This document shows positions 55,732 through 64,000 of a stretch of 64,000 bases of DNA, one piece after another. Positions within the stretch are counted from its first letter, which is position 1. Each line of letters opens with the position of its first letter. Source of the stretch: Siderastrea radians (Eukaryota > Cnidaria > Anthozoa > Scleractinia > Rhizangiidae); assembly GCA_964017195.1 (NCBI GenBank), contig CAXHKT010000183.1:513201-577200 (forward strand). The letters run 5' to 3'. The position numbers and the translations under genes were made by a program. The notes below the pieces were generated by a model that made no database searches, was not told the origin of the DNA, and was given only the letters and a program-made list of their open reading frames with translations.

Positions 55732-56995
55732 AGCCTTAAAGGCAAACAAGCGTTTGCCAGTTAAGAGCCGACTCCGTGCACTTAGACCATACATTGACGA
55801 AGCAGAATGCTTGAGGGTAGGTGGTCGTCTACGCAAAGCCCCCGTTCCTGAAGAGACACGACATCCTTTGATTCTGGACCCGAAGCACGAAATAACGCGC
55901 CTTATTGTGATGCACCACCATCTCCGTTTGTACCGTACAAGTAACAAGCATGTCTTGAACGAGCTGAGACAGAAGTACTGGATCCTGAAAGGACTAGCCA
56001 CAGTTCAGAAGATTTCGTCCAGCTGCTCATCGTGTCGAAGACAACGGGCAAAACCCGAACCACCCGTCATGGCTGGCCTGCCCAGTTCGAGACTGGGCTA
56101 TCAGCAACCGCCATTCACGAACACCGGTGTTGATTACTTTGGCCCCATGCTTGTACGCCATGGAAGAAAGACAGAAAAGCGCTACGGAGTGCTTTTTACG
56201 TGCTTAACCACCCGTGCGGTACATCTTGAAATCGCTCATTCACTAGACACTAACTCTTGCCTGATGGCTATAAAAAGGATGATAGCTAAACGTGGAAAGC
56301 CAGCCAATATTTGGTCGGATAACGGTACCAACTTCGTTGGGGCCGAGAAAGAGCTTCGAGAAGCTGTCAAGCGCCTGGATGGCGAGCGAATTAGCGACCA
56401 ACTGTCTGCCGATGGGGTGCAGTGGCAGTTCAATCCCCCGTCCTCGCCATACTTTGGAGACGTTTGGGAACGCCTCGTTCAGTCTGCCAAAAGAGCGCTA
56501 AGGGCGGTGGCAGGAACGCAGTGTGTCAATGATGAAACGTTACTCACGTTTATGGCTGAAGTGGAGTCGTTACTGAATGGCCACCCCCTTACTCATGTTA
56601 GTACTGATTATCGCGACGAAGAAGCTTTGACGCCGAATCACTTTCTGCTCGATCGAGGAAACCCTAACGTCCCGCCAGATGTCGTCAATGATAAGGACTT
56701 GTGTAGTCGTAACAGGTGGAAGCACACGCAAGTAATGACCGAGCACTTCTGGAAACGCTGGCTCCGAGAATATCTTCCAGAGCTGACGGAACGCCGAAAG
56801 TGGACAAATGACACCTGCAATGTTCGTAAAGGAGACCTCGTCCTCGTCGTCGATGAGAATTCCCCTCGCAGGTGTTGGCCATTAGCTCGTGTACTAAGAG
56901 TGCTTCCAGGAGACGATGGAAGGGTCAGAGCAGCCGAAGTCCGTACCAAGAGTGTGACCTACATCCGACCTGTTGTTAAACTGTGTTTACTATAA
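55697..56995 (+). pseudogene. BEL/Pao integrase region, separated by a frameshift
   Basis: A 432-codon frame. An HHCC-type zinc segment (IVMHHHLRLYRTSN ... SSSCSSCRRQR) is followed by the DDE core: GVDYFGPMLV, WSDNGTNFVGAE and, 35-60 residues on, VWERLVQSAKRALRAV. A C-terminal region FLLDRGNPNVPPDVVN and GDLVLVVDENSPRRCWPLAR matches the DUF5641-like tail of BEL/Pao integrases. The three acidic catalytic residues appear present. The start is set by the frame overlap with the upstream pol frame and is not a genuine initiation site. Confidence 0.85.
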
Positions 56996-57037
56996 GGTGC
57001 GAAGTAGTGTTCGTCGCCTCACCCCGCCGTCGAACAC

Positions 57038-57050
57038 GGGGGGGGGAGGA
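57038..57050 (+). other. Polypurine tract
   Basis: GGGGGGGGGAGGA directly before the TG of the presumed LTR, the expected plus-strand priming site for an LTR retrotransposon. Confidence 0.7.
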
Positions 57051-57244
57051 TGTTCGTGCCAAAACTGAACACGTGATCACATGTCACGCAACGAGTCTAA
57101 TCGACCTTTGTAATCGCCTTCGACTCGTGTTGCTTTGATGTTTGTAATTCAGGAGCAGCTGATTAAATCTAGTTCTAGTTCAAGACAACCGTTTCGTCTT
57201 CCATTTAATCACGTTTGAATTCATCCCGAACATCCGTCTGAACA
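57051..57244 (+). repeat. Presumed 3' LTR
   Basis: Starts TGTTCGTGCCAAAAC right after the polypurine tract and ends in GAACA, giving inverted TGTTC/GAACA termini. Two possible ends, 57232 and 57244, both read GAACA. A matching 5' copy was not found in 50.7-51.8 kb. Confidence 0.6.
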
Positions 57245-58209
57245 TAATCAGATTCAGGATCTTTTTTTTGGGAAGACTACAGAGAAATTATTTCATGAGT
57301 TATTTAGATGGGATTATGGCTGTGTTTGGCTTTTCAGGGTTATTCTGTGGGATGGCATCTTTGGAACTACTTTTCTAATGACTTGAGTTGATGGCTTGGA
57401 ATAAGTGTGCAATTTTTTGACTCACACTCTCAGGTCAAAGTAATGCCTTTGAGTATAGGTTAAGGTAATTACTTGTGGTAAAGACCCAGGTTAACCTATT
57501 GAAGGAATGAGTGGGAGACCAAGGTTACTATGCCTGCATTGCAGCCATTTCTGTTTCTTTTTAGCCTAGCAAGAGAGGCGTTAACCATGCAGGATACGTG
57601 TGAGCACATGGGCGAAAAGGTGCAAAAAGATAACAAGTATGGTGGGGTTTGGGAAGCAATGATGAAAGGGAGGCAAACATGTATTACTTCCCTATCCAAT
57701 TGGGTGATTCGGTTCATCCAGCTTACAGCAAAAAAACCCGTGTGACACAAATTATGACTATCAGCGATTCAAGTACGCAATAACCCTTACGTTTTGTTGC
57801 GGTTTTTGTTGTTACACACAAGTTTTCCACTGAAAAACAGCTTACTGAAATTTACTGTTCACAGTAAGTTAAGCGTTCGAGCAAGTAACCACTTAAGGAG
57901 AAACGCAAGCTCATAACTACCGATCGCAGAAGAAAACCCACTGAATTTGCATCCAAATTCACTATTATTGTTGTTGTTATCAAATTGCATTTGTCACCGA
58001 CGCAGTCGACAGAAAGCACTAGCATTGCCCACTTTCGTTTCTGATATGCAAGTCTTTCGAAGGACGGCGTATGGAGGCTCAATCAGTCCAGCTTAGCAGA
58101 ATGGCTAAATGCGTAAGTGACTAGACGTTTAATTAAGGACCAATGTCCTTTGATTTCTAGGGTCACCTAATAGTTGAAAAAGCACCAGCTGCAACCGTGT
58201 GACTTAACT
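57245..58209. other. No gene recognised
   Basis: AT-rich sequence with short open frames on both strands (up to 84 codons) lacking domains or conserved partners. Confidence 0.45.
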
Positions 58210-60340
58210 CACCGTAAGAAAACGAGAAAACTGCCCTCGACTGGAAGATTTCTGGCTCCTGCGTCCTTGGACATTACCCTGAATTTTAAAAATTCAACAG
58301 CAAAAAATCATCAGAGGATGTGTGACTAACCGGCTGGTTTAACCATACATAGCGACAGAACGTCCGATGGCCTGACTTCTGAAGAACAGACAAGAAACGT
58401 ATAAAATTACCGGGGTTTAGGGTTAGGAAGGAAGGAAGCGAGGAAGCTCCTGGAAGGTCGGGCTAACAACTTGTCAAATTGCAAACGACAGTAATGGCGG
58501 CATTTGCGCTTTTAGAAAACCAATAAAGGACTAACAAAACAATTGCTCAAACAAACAACCCAGCAATTACCAAATTGGTGTCTGCGAGAGATGTCCAAGG
58601 GCCAGGTGAGGAGTTCTGTTCACCTTTCAAGGGTGCCTCCTAAAGCAAGATCACAAACCGGACACTGGACATTATACCAAAAGGTGCTAGCATGAAAAAC
58701 GACTGATTGTCTAGTTCCTGTTTATAAATGGAAAAATCAACCGAAATGTTCGAAAACGGCATTCATTGTTGCCCAGTTCTTTCACAGGAATTAAGTAGCA
58801 TTGACAAAGCTTGTTCAGTTTCTCGTTCGAATAATGTTTAAATAGTCGGCTAAGAGAGGAGTTATGGGAGCTTGTTTTTCTTGATCTCTCTAAAGCTTTG
58901 ATGCTGTCACGTTTTATCGCTTGACCTCTGTAAGGAAAATTGCAAAGCGCGCAAGGATCCGCTTGACTATTTCAACGATTAACTCACTTGCAAGGTAAGC
59001 AAACTACTGCAGCCCTTTTTTACAAAGCAAATAGAGCTAACCGCAACAATGACTGGGCCAAAAGAATTGCTCTCCGTTGTGTATCCTTCCACGTCGACCT
59101 GCCAATGAAAGAGCCACATTTCAGCGACACCTTGCAAACAGAGCTGACTCACGTCGAGAAAACATACGCAATAAACAGTTTTCCGCTTTGATTGCCTTTG
59201 TGTCATTGTCATCACTTGATTCGATACTTCTAGCTCACGATAAGCCGAAACAAGGGTGTCTTTCGTGCTTGAGTACTTTTACAAACAAAAACAAGAACCA
59301 AAAAAACCTACCTACCGATAGATCCTGCACTTCTTCCAACCGAATTTTTTTCTACAAACAAGAGAGTAACGTGCCATTAGGACAGAGATAAGTTCAAAAG
59401 CAAAGAGGTAACACAAGAATTTCAAGTTAGGAATTTCGAGCAAAAAAAGGCTCAGACGATACAGGCTTTCGGCGAAAACAAAAAAGGTCAATGAGATTTT
59501 AATCTTGACAGTCACTTAAGCGATCAATCGAGTAACCAGCGCCTTCTGAGAAGGTGCCGGTCTTAGGTCTTAACTGAACACTGACGGGGAGGAAACCAGA
59601 GAAGTGGCCTTGACCGGAAAATTTGTGCTTTGTGCGCCCTTCTTGGATATTCCGGGCCTGAATTTCAAAAATTCAACAACGGAAAACATCAGGGTTTCTG
59701 ACTTATGTAATGGCGCCATTTGAGCCAAAATATAAAGGAAGAAGCTATGAAAGGAATCAATGAAATAACAAGACGATTGCTCAGTAAAAAAATTAAAAAA
59801 CAAACAAACAACCAAACAAAACTGATTGCAGAAACTTACCAAATTGTCAAGCAAAGGTGAGCGACTCTGGGACACCCAATGGTCTGACTTCTGAAAAACG
59901 GACAAATTAAGAAAACGCAGCGAGTACTAGCAGGAACGTATCTCGACGTATTGTGCTCTCTGTCCTTACTAAAGGGATAAAGTATATCATTGACGAAGCT
60001 CGTTAGCCTAGTCGTCGGGTAAGAAAGGATTTAATTATTGGATGATCTTTTCTTGATCTCTCTAAAGCTCTTGACTGTGTGCATTTTTAAATTGTTTGAC
60101 CAGGCTGCAAGGAACGCGTGACTCCGAAGATTAACGCAGTCGAGCCCTGAGTGCGCTAAGCGACTGTAGCTCTTTGTTCAAAAGTAAACAAAAGCTCACC
60201 TCGCCACAAGAATTGCTTTCCCCTGTGCATCCTTCCGTGTCGATCTGCCAATGATATTAGAGCCACATTTCAGCGACGTTTTGCAAACTAGAGCTTTCCA
60301 GAAGGGAACATACGCAACGAGTTCAGTTAATCGCTCAGGC
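58210..60340. repeat. Diverged tandem duplication of about 1.2-1.4 kb
   Basis: 58210-59220 and 59590-60340 share an ordered series of similar segments: the region around AATTCAAAAATTCAACA-like text, AACAATTGCTCA/ACGATTGCTCA before the exon, TCTTGATCTCTCTAAAGCT, and CCTTCCACGTCGACCTGCCAATGA against CCTTCCGTGTCGATCTGCCAATGA, followed by AGCCACATTTCAGCGAC. Spacings differ by indels. Each copy carries one exon candidate (58571-58639 and 59840-59890). Confidence 0.75.
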
Positions 60341-60725
60341 GATTAACTGTTTCAGGCAAGTCGACGCAAACTAAAAACCGATTGAAAGGAAACTCGATTC
60401 AACTTACAGAAACTGGATCGGCTTGTAAAGCCTTCCCTGGAACGCCCTCAGTTGTCTGTTCACTCGGCTTCACTTGGTCAGTTATGGCTTCACTGGGGTT
60501 TTCGATCAATAGTGGTGACTGAAAAGGGAAAACGAAACAAAGATTACACAATTTGCCAGCAAATGACGGATAACTGTCTTTCGTGAGCTATCATTTCGGT
60601 AGGTTGGGCCCCGCTTCTTTCGGCAAGTCGTGGTTTGAAAAGAAAAACATAGCTAGGGCACCTCAATAAGAAGGGCTTACCGATATCGAAATCAAATCTT
60701 GTTGGAATTTCGCTTCCCCATCCAT
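58571..60725 (-). CDS. Modular gene of unknown function with in-frame exons (partial model)
   Basis: Exon candidates on the minus strand: 60725-60681 (starts ATG: MDGEAKFQQDLISIS, donor GTAAGC), 60518-60408 (acceptor CCCTTTTCAG, 37 codons, SPLLIENPSEAITDQ ... GVPGKALQADPVS), 59890-59840 (17 codons, KSDHWVSQSRSPLLDNL, donor GTAAGT) and 58639-58571 (23 codons, EAPLKGEQNSSPG ... LADTNL, donor GTAATT). All are phase 0 at both ends, so they chain in frame. The sequence is Ser/Pro/Glu-rich with no domain, signal peptide or membrane segment. The 58571 exon has a close inverted copy at 147-215. Further exons to the left were not identified. The modular, symmetric exons suggest growth by segment duplication. 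Confidence 0.4.
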
Positions 60726-61616
60726 CTTGTGTTTTAAGAAAAAAAGACTTCAAATTTGGGTGCGACGTTGCACGGACTTATTCAAGGTGAAACTGACTTA
60801 TCTAGCAACTATATTCAAGCCTTTGAGGCCTCCAGAAACTTGTAACCCGATGACCCCAAGTATACGGCCTGTTCTGTAGAAGTCAAGCAAAAAAATAAGA
60901 CCCCTCTGAAAACATAGACAGGGCGCAAGGCAATTCATAGGGGAAAACCCAACCGTCAATTTCCACGGCCACGGCTGCCTTATTCAAAGACGCTGACAGA
61001 CAAATGGTGTGTTTCTCGAAGCTGTCGCCATTGCGGAAAGCTTATCTTGCGAAACCTTTTAGAACTCTTGAACGGTGCCCGCATTCGTTACCAAGTATGG
61101 TCTGCTCTGCAGTCAGTACTCACTCATGTTCAACCGAGATAAATCAAACTGGCATTTGGAGAGATTGTCACTGATAAGTGGGAAATGCAACGTAATATCA
61201 TCGTAAATAGGCTACTCGAGGTAAACAGCCGCCATAACAAAACAGACCCCCTTCCCATTGTTCAAATGAATTGCAAAGCAGACGCCATAGTTTCTTGGTT
61301 TGAATGGTCTCCACCCGGCCACGTCGAATAGCTTAGCCAAATAGCATCCCTGGTTCCTTTTATTCTCAACTTCTGATTTTGTCCAGGTAGCGAAAATCTT
61401 TCCATGCTGCTAGAAAGAGCTCATTAAAATTACCAAAATGGCCAGGTTTGAGAGACTCCAACCTTCAGCCTGAAACTATTTAATCGGAGACGAAACTGAT
61501 ATCGCAAAAAGTCGTTAAGTTCTGGTGACACTGTTTATGCTTACACATCCAAATATAATTTATTTAGCAAGTAAGCAGCAGAAATTAATTTGAAGTTGTA
61601 GTTTGATCTTATATAT
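60726..61616. other. No gene recognised
   Basis: AT-rich sequence upstream (minus strand) of the modular gene; it may include that gene's promoter. No clear repeats or exons were seen. Confidence 0.45.
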
Positions 61617-62490
61617 TTATTTTAAAAGCCAGGGAGTGAAAGAAAGTTGCCAGAGCCGTCCGTTAATTAAATGTTTAACTTTTGTTACTCCCTTAACGTG
61701 CCAGTCTTTATAGAAAACTGGTTTGTTTTTTATTCCTATCAGGGAGTTGTACCATAGAGGTGATGAAAGAAAGTGGTCCTCTGACACTACCGTTTGTTCG
61801 AAAATCACTTCTGACCAGATTTCAAGAATTTCTTTGACGAAAGGATCTGAGTATGCAGGTGACTTTTTTGCTTCTACGCCTCCATATTTCCTAGGTTCAA
61901 GGTCAAAAAAGCCTGTCCATCCTCCCTGGTTTTCTGTGTCTAGGCACTTCTTAATCCAAAGAATCTACATCAATCCTTTTAAGTCCTCCTTCAGGGTAAT
62001 CGTTCATCATTATATTTGGTTTGCCTCCTTTGGCGTTACACAAAAATCTGTAAAACATCCCATTTATCTCTTTGATTACCTTATTATTTGTTTGTAAAGG
62101 TGAAAAAATGTATGTTAATTGTGATGCTAAGACCCCTTTTAAGACCCTGATTTTCCCTAACAAACCAAGTCTAGGCAGCTTCCAACAGCCTAAGATTGCC
62201 TTTCTCTTTTTCAACTTGTCGTTGTAGTTTAAAGACACCGGTCAAATCGGGGTCTGCTGAGAGCCACACTCCTAAGGCTTTGATTTTGTTTTCAGGCCAT
62301 TTAAGGTTCTTTTCAGGACGAAGTTTAACATCGCTTTCAGCATTGGCACCTGTCCACAGGGCTTCTGTTTTGCTATTGTTAAGTTGTAGGCCGGATATAT
62401 TACCAAAAAGTTCTATCATCTTCAAGGCTTCTATGAATGAGTTTTCAGAACCGTCTAAGATAAGAGTCGTGTCATCTGTGTATTGAATTC
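61617..62490 (-). pseudogene. 5'-truncated L1/Tx1-like LINE fragment
   Basis: On the minus strand it opens at QYTDDTTLILDGSENSF, the reverse transcriptase catalytic box with T in place of the usual A, then reads LFGNISGLQLNNSKTEALW and IKALGVWLSADPDL. A second frame carries NYNDKLKKRKAILGCWKLPR and LLGKIRVLKGVLASQL then EGGLKRIDVDS. A third ends EQTVVSEDHFLSSPLWYN and FYKDWHVKGVTKVKHL. This is the order of the C-terminal half of L1/Tx1-type ORF2. Frameshifts at about 62200 and 61950 and the missing 5' half show a dead copy. Confidence 0.8.
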
Positions 62491-63498
62491 AGTTTAAAGT
62501 CTAAATTTTAGAAATGAAAAGACGAAATGGCGGAATGTAACACGGATTCCGCGCTCTTTTAAAGAAAAATCTCAGGTTACTCTCCAACAACCAAAAAGCC
62601 AAAAAATGCTCTACAAAGCAAAGGGACAAAAAGACAAAAGATATAAAGTCAATTTCCTCTTTTAAAAAATGTATAAAGCAAAAATTTCTTTCACAGCAGG
62701 GCAGTAATGATAGTGGCAAATAATTCTCCAACGATCAATTTTTTCTCACTCTTTGTTCCTTCTATTATTGTCATCATTCAATTGATTTGTAAAACAAGCA
62801 TTCAACATAACGTCAACTAATGGCCGTTTGAGGGGGTCTGCTATTTCAAGCATTTCGGCTGCATTTCTGTAGACTCCTCGTCACTTTTGATTTTAAAAGC
62901 TTGTCACTGAGATTATTTCTAACATATTATTGTATTAAAAGTGATGGAAGCAATAAAGCTGAAATAAGGCTATTGAAACAGCCGGGTAGACGCCCTGAAT
63001 CCTTAAGATTATGCAATTTCTGTACGGACTATTAAATGATATTAAAAAAACTCTATGACAGTTTTCGTTTCAAATTATTCCATGAAATAAGTGAAAAATA
63101 TTTTCTCTTCAAATATCTAGATAGAAATTATTCAAACATCCTCTTCCTCTTTAACAGCCGGCATTGATCCTGTTATCTGTAGATCAATTGCTGCATTTGT
63201 CTATACATCTTGTCATATGTTGCTGTTACATTAATGACCTTGCATAGGTAATGCCTTGAGTTAGTAGCGAAATGCCTCAATAAATTGTTGTTGTGGTCGT
63301 TGTTTGCTACTCAATCTGAAAAAGGAAAGAACTCAATCGAGGCGAGTCGGCTGCAGCGTTGCATAGCATCCACAGACTCAAAATTTGCAACCACCAGAAC
63401 TGCTGACTGAATACGATCCTTATACGTCAGAAAATGTCCTAGAGAAATACACAAGGACCTGAGGTTTGGGTGGAAACGTACTTTGCTGACTTTAAATT
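62491..63498. other. No gene recognised
   Basis: AT-rich intergenic sequence with no supported gene or repeat structure. Confidence 0.45.
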
Positions 63499-63595
63499 AA
63501 CCCTTTAAGGCCCAATATAATATCCACATGCATATTCTCCCCACCAAGCTCCATACATTCTTTAAGTTACCACGTGGGAGAATTGGAGTGTTCAT
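63499..63595. mobile_element. Left end of a piggyBac-like MITE
   Basis: TTAACCCTTTAAGGCCCAAT and CATGCATATTCTCCCCACCA ... CTCCATACATT match the left half of the TTAA-flanked MITE at 25729-25933. The right end is absent, so it is a fragment. Confidence 0.65.
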
Positions 63596-64000
63596 AAACA
63601 TCAACACCAACCTTTGTGCGAGGCAAGACATATTCCACTTTCAAATCGCCGCTCGCAGCCGTTTCCTATGCTCCAGATAACCGGTACAGTTCGTCTCGAA
63701 CTCGGATCTGCGGCATTACAAGCCGGCCGGCGTTTTTTTACAATACGTAGTGTAGTCTTCTTCTATCGATACCGCTCTGATCTCGATCGATCGCACACAC
63801 TCGCTCGCACCCAGGCCTACTCGTTGCGCGGCCAATCAACTTACCGCCACCTTCCCTTTACTCCCGCTTAACACAACATCTTGAGAGCCTGCCAGACGCG
63901 ATTTTCACTTTTTTCTCTACATTTCCCACAGTTTTCCACACAATTTGCTCAACCCCCTCTTTCGCCAAAGCCTGCCAAAAGTTGGCACTTCCGGTTGTAG
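63596..64000. other. Open, GC-richer end of window
   Basis: Contains an 85-codon plus-strand frame (63614-63871) with no recognisable domain and no splice context; GC content is higher than in neighbouring sequence. It may be the start of an adjacent promoter or gene outside the window. Confidence 0.25.

Larger units (their letters stand above)
51750..57244 (+). mobile_element. Degenerate BEL/Pao LTR retrotransposon, 5' LTR not found
   Basis: Order of parts: gag with DUF1759-like region, CCHC zinc knuckle, aspartic protease remnant, reverse transcriptase and RNase H, zinc-binding plus DDE integrase, a polypurine tract (57038-57050) and an LTR starting TGTTC and ending GAACA. Protease before reverse transcriptase before integrase, with a DUF1759-type gag, is the BEL/Pao layout. 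In-frame stops, frame shifts, a 26-bp tandem duplication in gag and a changed catalytic motif show the copy is inactive. I found no matching LTR upstream. Confidence 0.85.

Overview
The window looks like an AT-rich intergenic and repeat-rich stretch of an animal nuclear genome, most likely an anthozoan cnidarian (stony coral or close relative). The reasons are GT-AG introns, in-frame splice joins, LINE, Penelope-like and BEL/Pao retroelement remains, many TTA/TTAA-flanked foldback elements, and a standalone P2X7-type ballast-domain gene, a class I recall as common in cnidarians. The species call is an inference. No rRNA or complete tRNA gene, CRISPR array or bacterial operon was seen.

Layout. 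1-3.4 kb: an exon-like module at the left edge, otherwise no gene. 3.44-24.7 kb: one tandem array of a 626-bp unit (about 23 units), split by a 6,714-bp insertion (10,532-17,245) with 23-bp terminal inverted repeats and a TTAA target duplication. The insertion carries two convergent spliced genes: a plus-strand CXC plus P2X7-ballast protein gene, and a minus-strand, decayed transposase-like gene whose catalytic middle is missing. 24.7-30 kb: foldback elements and a broken minus-strand non-LTR retrotransposon. 30.3-39.9 kb: foldback elements, a SET-domain gene, a gene with a staphylococcal-nuclease-like motif, and a gene with five small phase-1 exons, three of them near-identical. 40-46 kb: more inverted-repeat elements and a Penelope-like fragment. 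47-50.7 kb: a RING-finger gene and an intact 757-residue tyrosine recombinase (Crypton-like), both on the minus strand. 51.7-57.2 kb: a degenerate BEL/Pao LTR retrotransposon with one recognisable LTR. 58.2-60.7 kb: a tandemly duplicated segment with in-frame exon modules, one of which recurs in inverted orientation at the window start. 61.6-62.5 kb: a 5'-truncated L1/Tx1-like fragment.

The host genes do not form an obvious pathway. The strongest signal for a new system is the TTAA-flanked composite element: a ballast-domain protein carried as cargo by, or as a component of, a DNA transposon. Second are the higher-order structure of the 626-bp array and the intact recombinase with its RING-gene neighbour. 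All family calls come from reading motifs by eye; no alignments or database searches were run.
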